NCBI RefSeq assembly: GCF_001444405.1
Contig: NZ_CP013187.1
Span: 1,736,001-1,800,000, forward strand
Origin: Pseudoalteromonas phenolica
GTDB taxonomy: Bacteria; Pseudomonadota; Gammaproteobacteria; Enterobacterales; Alteromonadaceae
Direction of reading: 5' to 3'
DNA: 64,000 bases
Shown here piece after piece: positions 1-9,281 of the stretch (its first letter is position 1; the number at the start of each line of letters is the position of its first letter). The notes beneath the pieces were generated by a model. The model saw only the letters and a program-made list of their open reading frames with translations. It made no database searches and was not told the origin of the DNA. The translations under genes were made by a program, and so were the position numbers.

Positions 1-602
1 TACTTGAAGGAATGGGACTTCAAGTTATTGCAGCAGAAAACGGACAAGAAGCGGTTCAAGCTGTGTTAGACCATGAATTTGATTTAATTTTACTCGATAT
101 TCAGATGCCAATAATGGATGGTGAGGAGGCATTTAAGTTTATTCAAGCAACGGGAGTGAGCTCTCCTGTGTTGGCATTAACAGCAAATACTATGACCCAT
201 GAAGTTGAGCGGTATTTAAAAATGGGCTTTACTGACCATTTGTCGAAACCTATCGACAGAACAAAGTTCCATAAGAAAATTAGTCATTATCTCAATTTAG
301 AGGTAGAAGAATTAAACCTTCCAATAGGTGAATTTGAAGCACTACAAAATAACTATCTTCAAGGATTGGATGAGCAAAAGCATCTCTTACATTCTAGTTA
401 TCAAAACAGTGATTTTGTGGCGTTGAAAAGACATGTTCACGCAATTAAAGGAACTGCGGGCATGTTTGAGTGTCATGAAATTCATAATTATGCGACACAA
501 CTTGATGAGCTTTTAAAAAGTGGAAGTATAGAGGGCGTTGATGTATTACTAGACCTTTTAATTAGCGCCATGACAGATGCCTCTAAAACTATTTTCAGCT
601 AG
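1..602 (+). CDS. Hybrid sensor histidine kinase, C-terminal REC-HPt part (5' truncated)
   Basis: The reading frame is open to the left edge (codons for L-E-G precede the first Met at base 12), so this is the tail of a longer gene. The visible part starts inside a receiver domain: the phospho-acceptor Asp lies in LLDIQMPIMDG, followed by the conserved Thr in ALTAN and Lys in LSKPI. After a short linker comes a histidine phosphotransfer domain with HAIKGTAG, whose His would be phosphorylated. A REC followed by an HPt at the C-terminus is typical of BarA/ArcB/EvgS-like hybrid kinases that pass phosphate to a separate response regulator. The sensor and kinase domains lie outside the window, so signal and partner cannot be judged. 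Confidence 0.85.
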   Translation, partial: LEGMGLQVIAAENGQEAVQAVLDHEFDLILLDIQMPIMDGEEAFKFIQATGVSSPVLALTANTMTHEVERYLKMGFTDHLSKPIDRTKFHKKISHYLNLEVEELNLPIGEFEALQNNYLQGLDEQKHLLHSSYQNSDFVALKRHVHAIKGTAGMFECHEIHNYATQLDELLKSGSIEGVDVLLDLLISAMTDASKTIFS

Positions 603-743
603 ATCCTAACAGGGTTATTCAGGTTTTTACTTCTCATAAGAGTTACTGCCTTCTTAGTATTCAAGCCACATACAAAAAATAAGACTTTACATCTTTATAG
701 CTCTTGGTGGTATATTGTATGCAAAAATAGTTAAGGAGCTAAT

Positions 744-2480
744 GTGTATTCTAATAACACGTCAGGATTTGGGAAAAGTTTTTATGTCGCCAATCTCATG
801 GAAATCTTTGAGAGGTTAGCATGGTATGGTTTTTTTGCAGTGTCATCTATATACATGACAACACCAAAAACTCAAGGTGGTGTGGGGTTCTCTGATATTG
901 AGAGAGGGGCAATTCAAGGGATCATTCCTTTCTTTTTGTATTTGTTACCTGTTTTAACTGGTGCTCTAGGTGATCGGGTTGGTTACAGAAAGATGTTTAT
1001 CACCTCTTTTGCCATTATGGCGCCGAGTTATTTTCTACTAGGCCAAGTTAAAGAATTCTGGCCATTTTTTATTGTACTCAGTTTTGTTGCTTTAGGTGCT
1101 TCATGTTTTAAGCCAGTTGTTGTTGGTACTATCGCCCATAGCACGAATGACAGTAACAGAGGTCTTGGGTTTGGTATTTTTTATACCATGGTAAACATTG
1201 GCGGCTTTTTAGGGCCTTTAATGGCTGGGGCTATGCGAGCAATTAGCTGGGATGCTGTTTTTATGATGTCCGCTGCCTGGGTATTGCTAAACTTTGTACC
1301 TGTTTTGTTTTTCTACAAAGATCCTCCTTCATTACAGAAAATAAAAGGTAAAAGTTTGAAAGAAACGATAAATGAGGCTCAAAGTGTATTAGGAAATGGT
1401 CGTTTAGCTTTAATCTTATTTGTTTCCATTGTATTACTCATGTGTGCTGGTGTTGAGTGGTTAACCTATCCGCAAGCGTTTGTGGCAATTGCACTATGGC
1501 TCATACTGAATCTAGTTTGGAACTTTTTTTCAAAAGAAAATGCAACTAGCTGGTGGCAAGAGAAAGTAAAGGTTAGCAATCCAAAATTCGCGATTTATCT
1601 TGCTATATTAACGGGTTTTTGGACTGTCTATAACCAACTTTTTTACACTGTCCCTCTGTTTATTCGGGACTTTGTTGATACCAAAGACTTAGTTCAGTTC
1701 TTATCATTATTCGGGCAGGGGGCTGTCGATTTCTTTGCCTTTGTAGATGAAGAAAAAATTTCTGCAGCTATAGTGGCTTTGTTTAATGATATAAAGTTGA
1801 ACAACGCTATTGAATTTGAAACTTTGAGGCTGGAGTGGGTGCATTTAAAAGTGAATGTGCCAACTAACGAGTTAGCGAACTTGGTAACCGAGTTACGTTT
1901 AATTGCAAACAACACAGACGAACTAAATAGTACACAAGTACAAAACTATACAGCTAACCTCTTGGCATATCGACAGGTTAATCCTGAGTATCTAATTAAC
2001 TTAGACTTTGCCGCAATTGTTATACTTCAGATTTGTGTGAGCTTGCTTTGCCAAAGATTCAAATCTATCTACGTTTTAATTGCCGGGTTGATTGTAATTG
2101 CTTCAGCATTTCTTTTTTTAATCGGGGCTCAAAACAAAATGGTTGGTTGGGTGATAACCATTGTAATTTTATTAATCGCATTGGGAGAAATGCTGACATC
2201 GCCCAAGAGTCAAGAGTATGTTGCAAGCATAGCCCCAAAAGAACAAGCAGCCTTGTATATGGGATATTACTTTGTTTCTATGGCATTAGGCTTTTTGTGT
2301 GCAGGCTTTTTGTCAGGCTGGAGTTATGCGAATTTGGCAATAGGTATGAATAAACCAGAACTAATGTGGTTACTGTTTGTTGCTATTGCTGGTGTAACGT
2401 CTATTGCACTGTGGTGTTTCAATATTTACTCAAAAAATATTGCCGCAGAGCAGGTGGTAGCAATCCGCGATAACACTTAA
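744..2480 (+). CDS. POT/PTR-like major facilitator transporter with a soluble insert
   Basis: Inner-membrane transporter of 578 aa. The N-terminal helix carries an ExxER motif (EIFER, about residue 20) like the proton-coupling motif of POT-family oligopeptide symporters, and GDRVGYRK is the MFS loop 2-3 motif. Hydrophobic segments at about 60-200 and 220-300 are followed by a helix reading FWTVYNQLFY and then a mainly hydrophilic stretch of about 110 residues (roughly 320-425, starting RDFVDT) before the last helices. This looks like an extramembrane domain in a loop, a layout I recall from a subgroup of bacterial POT-like MFS proteins. The start is GTG, chosen because AAGGAG sits 5 bases upstream; an ATG two bases earlier is in another frame. 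The substrate is unknown; di- or tripeptides are the family guess. Confidence 0.75.
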   Translation: MYSNNTSGFGKSFYVANLMEIFERLAWYGFFAVSSIYMTTPKTQGGVGFSDIERGAIQGIIPFFLYLLPVLTGALGDRVGYRKMFITSFAIMAPSYFLLGQVKEFWPFFIVLSFVALGASCFKPVVVGTIAHSTNDSNRGLGFGIFYTMVNIGGFLGPLMAGAMRAISWDAVFMMSAAWVLLNFVPVLFFYKDPPSLQKIKGKSLKETINEAQSVLGNGRLALILFVSIVLLMCAGVEWLTYPQAFVAIALWLILNLVWNFFSKENATSWWQEKVKVSNPKFAIYLAILTGFWTVYNQLFYTVPLFIRDFVDTKDLVQFLSLFGQGAVDFFAFVDEEKISAAIVALFNDIKLNNAIEFETLRLEWVHLKVNVPTNELANLVTELRLIANNTDELNSTQVQNYTANLLAYRQVNPEYLINLDFAAIVILQICVSLLCQRFKSIYVLIAGLIVIASAFLFLIGAQNKMVGWVITIVILLIALGEMLTSPKSQEYVASIAPKEQAALYMGYYFVSMALGFLCAGFLSGWSYANLAIGMNKPELMWLLFVAIAGVTSIALWCFNIYSKNIAAEQVVAIRDNT

Positions 2481-2562
2481 TCATTTTTTGAGATTAAACC
2501 TGATGATAGCTTCGTTAAAAATTGCTTACTTAGAGAAACTAAATAACGAAAAATTTACCTTG

Positions 2563-2631
2563 CCTTCATGGATGTAGGTACTTCAGCAATAGCAGGACGC
2601 GAGAACAGTGATACCAACAAGGTTCTGTTGT
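2563..2631. repeat. Possible degenerate dispersed intergenic repeat
   Basis: This noncoding stretch (CATGGATG ... GCAGGACGCGAGAACAGTG) reads like the short intergenic repeats that are scattered through some marine gammaproteobacterial genomes. No second copy is visible in this window, so the call rests on resemblance only. The surrounding gap 2481-2762 otherwise holds only the terminator at 2706. Confidence 0.2.
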
Positions 2632-2705
2632 TTCAAAATAGACCTCTTAGTTAAGCTGGTTGATATTATAGATTAAAGTCGAAAGCGTTAACCAAGGCAA
2701 TAATA

Positions 2706-2736
2706 GCCCTTAGTGTAAACACTAAAGGCTTTTTTC
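2706..2736 (+). terminator. Intrinsic terminator downstream of the POT-like transporter
   Basis: An 11-bp stem with one mismatch (GCCCTTAGTGT against ACACTAAAGGC) has a very short loop and is followed by six T. It lies about 225 bases after the transporter stop and just before the end of the convergent metal exporter gene. Confidence 0.75.
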
Positions 2737-2762
2737 TTGTCTATACAAGTGTTGAAATTACA

Positions 2763-3923
2763 TTATAGATACCAAAATAGAAGGTAACTCACTAATAATG
2801 CAGGGATTGCCGAATATAGAGTGGCAATTAAAGCTGCCTTAGGTGCCATTGCTAAAGCAGGGAAAAGTGCGTCTCCGTCATTTGATATGGTATTACCTAC
2901 TAAAGCACTAAAAGGAATAATGCCTTGTATATACAATGTGGTGATGACTATTTGAGGACCACAACCTGGTAATAAACCGATTGCAACAGCAATTAATGGG
3001 GCGTAAATCGCATACTCAGTAAACCAAGTTCTAAGGTCTAGTCCAAAGACACCCACAGCTATTTCATAAATCATAAAACTTGCTATTACCCAGGCTGTTA
3101 CAAAATGAGTGTCTTGAATTATTCTAGAGAACTTACTCGGAGGCGATACCTCTTCATCTTCTGCGGCAATCTGTTTATAGGTTTTTCCTTCTGAAGAAAA
3201 TGCCCAAATGGTTACTGCGATGGCTGCGAACAATGCACCAAAATAAGTAATTGCATTATCAAATTCACCAAAATCTACGTTAAATGCAATGAGTAAAGAA
3301 ATAATTAAACAAGGTGCTAGGAAGTATTTCCATAATTTTTCGCCAACATGAATTGCCTTATTAGATTTCATACAATCATGAGTATAGTTTGCGGTTTTTT
3401 GAGGGTGGCAAAATGAGTCAGCATGGAACAAATGTACAATTAAACCACTTATTATGCCTGTAGCAACGCCGATACTAATTACACTCAAAGCTGCAAAAGG
3501 ATCTTTGGCTAGAAGAAGAAAAGCAGCGTCTCCCATCGTAGCAGTTAAAACAGCAACAACTGAAGCAAAGCTGGCTTGTTTTTTGGTAAATTGAGTAACT
3601 ACAATAATAGCTCCACCACACCCTGGTAATGCTCCGAGTATTGCTGCAAAGGTAATTTCTAATGTAGGTGATTTTGCCTTTAAGTAACTAAGCTCAAGTT
3701 GAGGTAATCTGTCAACTAAATAGTAATAAATAAATAATGTTGCTGCGACAAAAACAGTGACCTGAAAAAATGCATCTGCAAGGGTAGGAATTGTTATGGT
3801 TCTTATTGGTTCATAGAGCAAAGATAGAAGGATACAAGCAGGTAAAACAAGTCGCTTATTGGCAAGCATTAATGCAAGTGAATTGAGAACAGGCGAGTGC
3901 CTTAACGTTGTGAGAGTTATCAT
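2763..3923 (-). CDS. Putative manganese/heavy-metal exporter, 10-11 TM (PF11449/ArsP_2-like)
   Basis: Hydrophobic protein of 386 aa with about ten membrane segments. Two halves share a motif pair: PGCGG at residues 100-104 followed by GDAAF, and PGCGP at 319-323 followed by GDALF. This two-fold repeat fits the family annotated as putative manganese transporter or 10-TM heavy-metal exporter, which includes the Mn exporter MneA of Vibrio. The loop between the halves contains a His/Cys-bearing stretch (HLFHADSFCH) and a charged segment. I prefer ATG at 3923; a TTG at 3932 would add three residues. No good ribosome-binding site is visible, and the start codon touches a perfect inverted repeat. 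The upstream M28 gene ends 72 bases away on the same strand. Confidence 0.75.
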   Translation of the reverse strand: MITLTTLRHSPVLNSLALMLANKRLVLPACILLSLLYEPIRTITIPTLADAFFQVTVFVAATLFIYYYLVDRLPQLELSYLKAKSPTLEITFAAILGALPGCGGAIIVVTQFTKKQASFASVVAVLTATMGDAAFLLLAKDPFAALSVISIGVATGIISGLIVHLFHADSFCHPQKTANYTHDCMKSNKAIHVGEKLWKYFLAPCLIISLLIAFNVDFGEFDNAITYFGALFAAIAVTIWAFSSEGKTYKQIAAEDEEVSPPSKFSRIIQDTHFVTAWVIASFMIYEIAVGVFGLDLRTWFTEYAIYAPLIAVAIGLLPGCGPQIVITTLYIQGIIPFSALVGNTISNDGDALFPALAMAPKAALIATLYSAIPALLVSYLLFWYL

Positions 3924-3959
3924 AAAGTGCAACCAATAAATATTATCAGTTGCACTTTA
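3923..3959 (-). promoter_or_regulatory. Perfect inverted repeat at the exporter start codon
   Basis: The arms TAAAGTGCAAC (3949-3959, read on the minus strand) and GTTGCACTTTA (3923-3933) are exact complements over 11 bp around a 15-base AT-rich spacer. The last base of the downstream arm is the A of the exporter ATG. It could be an operator or an RNA hairpin that hides the start. No U-tract follows on the minus strand, so it does not look like a terminator. Confidence 0.55.
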
Positions 3960-3994
3960 GTGTTAATTTAAATAAAAATCAATCTCATTTGGGT

Positions 3995-5620
3995 TTATTT
4001 GCGTTTAAATTCAGCTCCAGCTTTCCATGTTGGCCATTCAGCTTGTTGAGAAACGTCATAGCCGACTTGGAAGAACAGCTGTAAATCTTGAACTGCACCG
4101 CTTAAATCCCATTCATCACGGTATCTATCACACGGTTGGTGATAACAGCCTCGAAGTACCAAACTCATTTTTTTACGATAGTTTGCTGTTGCAGAGTCTA
4201 GTGCCTCTGTACCTCCACCAGCGTACATTGCAGGTACGCCCATGTTTGCGAATGCAAAGTGATCTGAGCGGTAATAACCACCTGATGCCGGGCGTGGATC
4301 TCCAGAAACTACTCGCCCCTGAGCTTTTGCCGCATCAGCTAACATTTCATCAAGACTTGATTTACCGATACCCACAACGCTGATATCTTTCACCTTACCT
4401 AGTAGGTTTAAGCTATCCATGTTGATATTAGCAACAGTCTGCTTTGCTGGAATAACAGGCGTATTTGCATAGAATTTTGAGCCAAGCAAGCCTTGCTCTT
4501 CCGCAGTTACTGCTAAGAAGGTGATAGAACGGTCTGGACGAGTTGGCAGCTTAGCGAATGCTTCTGCTACTTCAATCATACCACCAGTACCCGTGGCGTT
4601 ATCATGCGCACCGTTATAGATTTGGTCACCTTTGCGGTTTTTATCTATACCCAAATGGTCCCAGTGTGCAGAGTAAACAATGTGCTCTTCTGGTTTTTTG
4701 CTACCAGGTAAAGTCGCAATAAAGTTATAAGACGTTGATGTCTTAATTTTGCTTTTTACTGTAACCGACGCGGTTAAGTCACCCATGTCAACATGATAGG
4801 CACCTTGTGCCGCTTTTTTCTTAGCATCCTCAAAGTTCAGACCCGCTTTTTCGAACAGCTCTTTAGCAACATCGACAGTTACCCAACCTTCAACGGCCAC
4901 ACGATCCATGTTTTTATTTTCTTTTTGGAAGCCAAATTGCTCACCACTCCATGAGTTTTCTACAACACTCCAAGGGTAAGAAGCTGGTGCTGTTTCATGA
5001 ATGATAATCGCACCCGCAGCACCTTGACGGCTCGCTTCTTCATATTTGTATGTCCAGCGGCCATAGTAGGTCATAGCTTCACCGGTGAACATACTCGGAT
5101 CTTTAGTCGCAAAGCCTGGGTCATTAACCAGCATTACAACCGTTTTACCTTTAACATCTAGGCCTTCGTAATCGTTCCAACCATATTCTGGGGCATTCAC
5201 ACCATACCCAACAAACACCATTTCAGAATTGTTGATAGACTCAAGCTCGCTAATGCGGCCTGTGCCCATGACCATTTCTTTCTTGTATTGGTAAGCTTTA
5301 CCACCAATGACTAACTCCATGTCAGAGTCAGCTTCAATAGAAACAAGCGGTACTTCTTGGAAGAAGCTATCCCCATTGCCAGGTTCATAACCTAGTGCTT
5401 TAAAGTGTTTTGTTAAGTAGGCTAGAGTAAGCTCTTCACCTTTTGAAGAAGGGGCACGGCCTTCAAATTCATCAGAAGCAAGTGTTTTAATGTGCTCTGC
5501 AAGTTGTGTTTCGTTGATGCTTTTATAAGCGGCTTGAATATCGTTAGACGTGTTACTTGTTGATACGCAACCTGCAAGCACTGCTGTTGCAATTGCGCTA
5601 AGTGTTATTCTCAGTTTCAT
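3995..5620 (-). CDS. M28-family zinc metallopeptidase, lipoprotein
   Basis: Exported aminopeptidase-type protein of 541 aa. The N-terminus is a lipoprotein signal peptide with lipobox LAGC at about residues 16-19, so it is predicted to be membrane-anchored in the envelope. A PA-like insert (about 130-290) precedes and interrupts the catalytic part. The M28 zinc ligands are all visible in order: His in AHWDHLG, Asp in GAHDNATGTGG, the Glu pair in TAEEQG, Asp in NINMDS and His in YRSDHF. It probably trims peptides for nutrition or envelope turnover. ATG at 5620 is taken as start; an in-frame GTG lies two codons upstream at 5626, and neither has a strong ribosome-binding site. Confidence 0.9.
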   Translation of the reverse strand: MKLRITLSAIATAVLAGCVSTSNTSNDIQAAYKSINETQLAEHIKTLASDEFEGRAPSSKGEELTLAYLTKHFKALGYEPGNGDSFFQEVPLVSIEADSDMELVIGGKAYQYKKEMVMGTGRISELESINNSEMVFVGYGVNAPEYGWNDYEGLDVKGKTVVMLVNDPGFATKDPSMFTGEAMTYYGRWTYKYEEASRQGAAGAIIIHETAPASYPWSVVENSWSGEQFGFQKENKNMDRVAVEGWVTVDVAKELFEKAGLNFEDAKKKAAQGAYHVDMGDLTASVTVKSKIKTSTSYNFIATLPGSKKPEEHIVYSAHWDHLGIDKNRKGDQIYNGAHDNATGTGGMIEVAEAFAKLPTRPDRSITFLAVTAEEQGLLGSKFYANTPVIPAKQTVANINMDSLNLLGKVKDISVVGIGKSSLDEMLADAAKAQGRVVSGDPRPASGGYYRSDHFAFANMGVPAMYAGGGTEALDSATANYRKKMSLVLRGCYHQPCDRYRDEWDLSGAVQDLQLFFQVGYDVSQQAEWPTWKAGAEFKRK

Positions 5621-5761
5621 AATCACTTTTTTCTTTTAATTAAAATCGCTTAAGTATACACATTTCTAGACTGCTTGTTCGAGTTAAAGCGATTAACTGC
5701 CTTAGTTGGCGTGAAGACAAGTTTACGATAAAATCGCAAAAATTTTTAAGTCTGTAGTCCT

Positions 5762-6562
5762 ATGAAAAGATTTGTTGCCTCAGAGACATTTTCTCAATCT
5801 TGTCTTAATAATGGTGCTTTTGGGCATCTAAATACATTGTTTAACCTCAACTCACATACAGACTGGCCAAGTTTTGATTGGTTAAACGGGTTAAAAGACT
5901 TAAAGAACCCACAAGGGTTAAATATTCGCTTTACACCTAACTCTGAATTAGAAAATGAAACACGATACTACGAAGCAATTATCTTCGAAACAGGGCAAGT
6001 GCCAACACGTGAGCAAAACTGGCATGACTTATTCGGCGCTTTCATTTGGTGTCTATTTCCAAAAACCAAAGCACTTCTGAATGAATTGCATATTGAAGAA
6101 ATAGAAGCGCACGGCACTAAACAAAGAAGCAAAAAAAGAAATGCAATCACATTATTTGACGAGTGTGGCGTTATATTAGTGGTCAATAATGATGAAATAA
6201 TTTCTCAGCTTAAATCACATCAATGGTCTGAAGCTTTTGTGGAACAAAGAGCACAGTGGAGTAAAAACTATTTACCTTTTACATTTGGCCACGCTAACTA
6301 CGAAATGATGACCAACCCATTTATTGGGCTTACAGGTAAGCTAGTTTGTATTAAAGCTGCAGAAAGTTTTTATCAATTAAGCTTAGAACAGCAATATCAC
6401 TATTTAGATGCACAGCTTTATCAAATGATTAAAGATGGTTTATTAGAAGACAATAAAAAGATGTCACCCTTACCATTATTAGGTGTACCTTCATGGTATG
6501 AAGAAAACAAAGAGGCAAGTTTCTATGCTAATACCGATTATTTCCGTCCAAAACGAAAATAA
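5762..6562 (+). CDS. DUF3025 domain-containing protein
   Basis: Cytoplasmic protein of 266 aa, with no signal peptide and no membrane segment. The conserved core is TREQNWHDLFGAFIW followed by FP at about residues 80-100, the hallmark of DUF3025, a proteobacterial family of unknown function. It is divergent from the M28 peptidase gene and ends at a bidirectional terminator shared with proS. No enzyme class can be assigned from sequence. Confidence 0.8.
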   Translation: MKRFVASETFSQSCLNNGAFGHLNTLFNLNSHTDWPSFDWLNGLKDLKNPQGLNIRFTPNSELENETRYYEAIIFETGQVPTREQNWHDLFGAFIWCLFPKTKALLNELHIEEIEAHGTKQRSKKRNAITLFDECGVILVVNNDEIISQLKSHQWSEAFVEQRAQWSKNYLPFTFGHANYEMMTNPFIGLTGKLVCIKAAESFYQLSLEQQYHYLDAQLYQMIKDGLLEDNKKMSPLPLLGVPSWYEENKEASFYANTDYFRPKRK

Positions 6563-6579
6563 TAGGGTGTTAAGACAAT

Positions 6580-6607
6580 AAAAAAGCGGCTATATAGCCG
6601 CTTTTTT
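6580..6607. terminator. Bidirectional intrinsic terminator between the DUF3025 gene and proS
   Basis: The stem AGCGGC-TATATA-GCCGCT is flanked by A-rich sequence on the left and T6 on the right, so it can end transcription from both convergent genes. Confidence 0.9.
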
Positions 6608-6619
6608 GATGCTGTAAGA

Positions 6620-8344
6620 TTAAGCTTTTATTGCTTTCGTGATTTCAACAACTGCTGAATCAATATCAAGCATTAGTTTTTCACCTGTAATACGGTTCTT
6701 AAGCTCAACCTTATTTTCGTCAAGGTTACGCTCACCGATAACAAGTGTGTATGGAATACCAACCAGTTCCATGTCATTAAACATCACACCAGGGCGCTCT
6801 TTACGGTCATCGAATAACACATCAACACCAGCAGCCTGGAATTCGCTGTATAAACGCTCTGCAATATCAGGAATACGATGCGACTTGTGCATGTTCATTG
6901 GCACAATAGCAAGTTCAAATGGCGCAAGTGTTTTTGGCCACTTAATACCAAACTTATCATTGTTTTGCTCAATCGCAGCTGCAACGATACGAGATACACC
7001 AATACCATAACAACCCATTGTCATGATTTGGTTTTTACCGTTTTCGCCAAGCACGCCAGCATTCATTGCTTCAGAATATTTACTGCCAAGTTGGAAAATA
7101 TGGCCTACTTCAATACCACGTTTGATATGTAGGGTACCTTTTCCACAAGGGCTAGGGTCGCCTTCAATCACGTTACGAATATCTTCGACTGTGTATTCTG
7201 TTACATCACGGTCGAAGTTGATACCACTGTAATGAACACCATCTTTGTTTGCGCCAGCAACAAAGTCAGCCATCACTGCAGCACTGCGGTCAACAATGAT
7301 TGGCATATCAAGGCCTACAGGGCCTAATGAACCAGGACGAGCACCAATGGCAGCGACAATGTCTTCTTCTTTTGCCATTTCTAGTGGAGAGTCTACGAGC
7401 TCCAGTTTTTCAGCTTTTAATTCATTTAATTCATGGTCGCCACGAACGATAAGTGCAACTAAACCACGTTCTTCATTTTCATCTGGTGCACCATAAACAA
7501 TAAGGGTTTTAACCCCACGGTGTGGCTTAACACCATGTTTTGCTTTTAGCTCTTCAATGGTTTTTGCTTCAGGCGTATCGAAAGAGTTTAATTCTTTTGA
7601 TGGAGCAGGGCGTGCTTCGCTAGGTGCAACTGCCTCGGCTTTTTCAATATTTGCTGCGTAATCACTAGCATCACTGAATGCAATTGCATCTTCACCTGAT
7701 TCTGCTAACACATGGAATTCATGAGAAACACTACCACCAATTGAGCCTGTATCTGCAATTACTGGACGGTAATCTAGACCTAAACGCTCAAAAATATTGC
7801 AGTACGCTTGGTGCATTCGTTGGTAGGTATTATCAAGACACTCTTCTGTCATATGGAAAGAATAAGCATCTTTCATGGTAAATTCACGTGCGCGCATTAC
7901 ACCAAAACGAGGACGAACTTCGTCGCGTACTTTAGTTTGAATTTGGTAGAAATTAATTGGTAACTGCTTGTAGCTATTAATTTCTTTTCTTACTAAATCT
8001 GTGATCACTTCCTCGTGTGTAGGGCCAAGCGCGAACGGACGGTTATGTCTGTCGTTGATACGCAATAGCTCAGGACCAAACTGTTCCCAGCGGCCAGACT
8101 CTTCCCACAGATCAGCAGGTTGAATAACCGGCATAAGTAATTCGATTGCACCGGCTTTGTTCATTTCTTCACGAACTACTTGTTCAACTTTACGTAAAAC
8201 TTTCAAGCCTGATGGCAACCAAGTGTACAAACCTGATGCAAGTTTACGGATCATGCCTGCACGAAGCATAAGTTGGTGGCTGATAATTTCAGCATCAGAA
8301 GGCGTCTCTTTTAGAGTCGCAAGAATATATTGACTGGTACGCAT
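6620..8344 (-). CDS. proS: Prolyl-tRNA synthetase
   Basis: Class II aminoacyl-tRNA synthetase of 574 aa (E. coli ProS is 572) that charges tRNA-Pro in the cytoplasm. The N-terminus MRTSQYILATLKE and the early catalytic stretch through GPTHEE are typical. The bacterial-type editing insertion domain lies at about 225-405 between motifs 2 and 3, and motif 3 follows around GCYGIGVSR. The C-terminal anticodon-binding domain starts at about 470. The gene is followed by the terminator at 6580; trmO lies just upstream on the same strand, the order also seen in Enterobacteria. Confidence 0.97.
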   Translation of the reverse strand: MRTSQYILATLKETPSDAEIISHQLMLRAGMIRKLASGLYTWLPSGLKVLRKVEQVVREEMNKAGAIELLMPVIQPADLWEESGRWEQFGPELLRINDRHNRPFALGPTHEEVITDLVRKEINSYKQLPINFYQIQTKVRDEVRPRFGVMRAREFTMKDAYSFHMTEECLDNTYQRMHQAYCNIFERLGLDYRPVIADTGSIGGSVSHEFHVLAESGEDAIAFSDASDYAANIEKAEAVAPSEARPAPSKELNSFDTPEAKTIEELKAKHGVKPHRGVKTLIVYGAPDENEERGLVALIVRGDHELNELKAEKLELVDSPLEMAKEEDIVAAIGARPGSLGPVGLDMPIIVDRSAAVMADFVAGANKDGVHYSGINFDRDVTEYTVEDIRNVIEGDPSPCGKGTLHIKRGIEVGHIFQLGSKYSEAMNAGVLGENGKNQIMTMGCYGIGVSRIVAAAIEQNNDKFGIKWPKTLAPFELAIVPMNMHKSHRIPDIAERLYSEFQAAGVDVLFDDRKERPGVMFNDMELVGIPYTLVIGERNLDENKVELKNRITGEKLMLDIDSAVVEITKAIKA

Positions 8345-8427
8345 GGTGGTTCCGTTCGTATAGTATTTTGTTTTTCTAGAAAATGGCCGTTAGTTTAGCA
8401 GTGCTAACGACCCATACAAAGTGTTTA

Positions 8428-9138
8428 TTAACGTTCAATACTGATTTCTGTGACAAGATTGTGTTCACCGTCGACTTGCCAACGAATATTGTAATGATAC
8501 AAGTTCATTCCGTAAGCCTGTGTGCCTGCTTTGTGTTTTTTGTAAGCAGGGCGGGGGTCTTGCTTAAGTACATTGGCAATAAACTCTGGCAGTGATTTAT
8601 CTGCTTGCGTTGCCAAAAACTCAGCCGCTTGCTCTGAAAACTCAACAGTCATTAAAGTTTCTGGGCGGGTATCAGCAAAACCTGCAGAAGCTTCAGGCAT
8701 GGCATCTGAATAAGGTAAATAAGGCTTTATATCGATAATTGGCGTGCCATCAAGTAAATCTATCCCAGATAAAAGTAGCGCGAGTTGACCGTTTTTATAT
8801 TCAACCCCCTCTAATTTCACTGCACTCATGCCAATGCCATTAGGTCTAAAAGTGGCTCGGGTTGCAAATACGCCTTTTTTTTCATTGCCGCCTAAACGCG
8901 GCGGACGGACAAGTGCAGAATAGCCTTTGTCAGCGGTTTCGTGAAAACGAAACAACAACCATAAGTGTGTAAACTCTTCGATACCTCGAACAAACTCTTC
9001 GCGACTAAATTCTTTACTAAAGATAAGTTTGGCTTTTGCCTCAGGCACTAAACGGGGCTGTCTAGGTATGGCAAATTTTTGTTTATAAGGTGATTGAATA
9101 AAACCGACAGGCTCAATTTGGTAGTTTTCCACAAGCAA
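8428..9138 (-). CDS. trmO: tRNA (N6-threonylcarbamoyladenosine-37-N6) methyltransferase TrmO
   Basis: SAM-dependent methyltransferase of 236 aa (E. coli TrmO/YaeB/TsaA is 235) that methylates t6A37 in some tRNAs. Family motifs: EPVGFIQSPYKQKF at the N-terminus, the FTHLWLLFRFH segment, then TRATFRPNGIGMS and GIDLLDGTPIIDIKPY. The C-terminal domain ends with the RPAYKKH region. It lies 83 bases upstream of proS on the same strand, so the two may be co-transcribed. The start is TTG at 9138 or GTG at 9132; neither has a clear Shine-Dalgarno sequence, so the N-terminus is uncertain by two residues. Confidence 0.93.
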   Translation of the reverse strand: MLVENYQIEPVGFIQSPYKQKFAIPRQPRLVPEAKAKLIFSKEFSREEFVRGIEEFTHLWLLFRFHETADKGYSALVRPPRLGGNEKKGVFATRATFRPNGIGMSAVKLEGVEYKNGQLALLLSGIDLLDGTPIIDIKPYLPYSDAMPEASAGFADTRPETLMTVEFSEQAAEFLATQADKSLPEFIANVLKQDPRPAYKKHKAGTQAYGMNLYHYNIRWQVDGEHNLVTEISIER

Positions 9139-9281
9139 CTAAATATAAAAGAATAGATATCCCAATTGTAACTTTTATATGTCGAATTAACCATGTTGAG
9201 TAGGTGTAATGGGTTGTAATAGGATTATTTTGTAAAACAACATAATCTTATTCATGTTTTACCACTTGAAGTTTCAAACAT

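Noticed and set aside
4027..4383. Open frame antisense to the M28 peptidase gene
   Set aside because: It lies wholly inside a well-supported gene and has no family-like motif.
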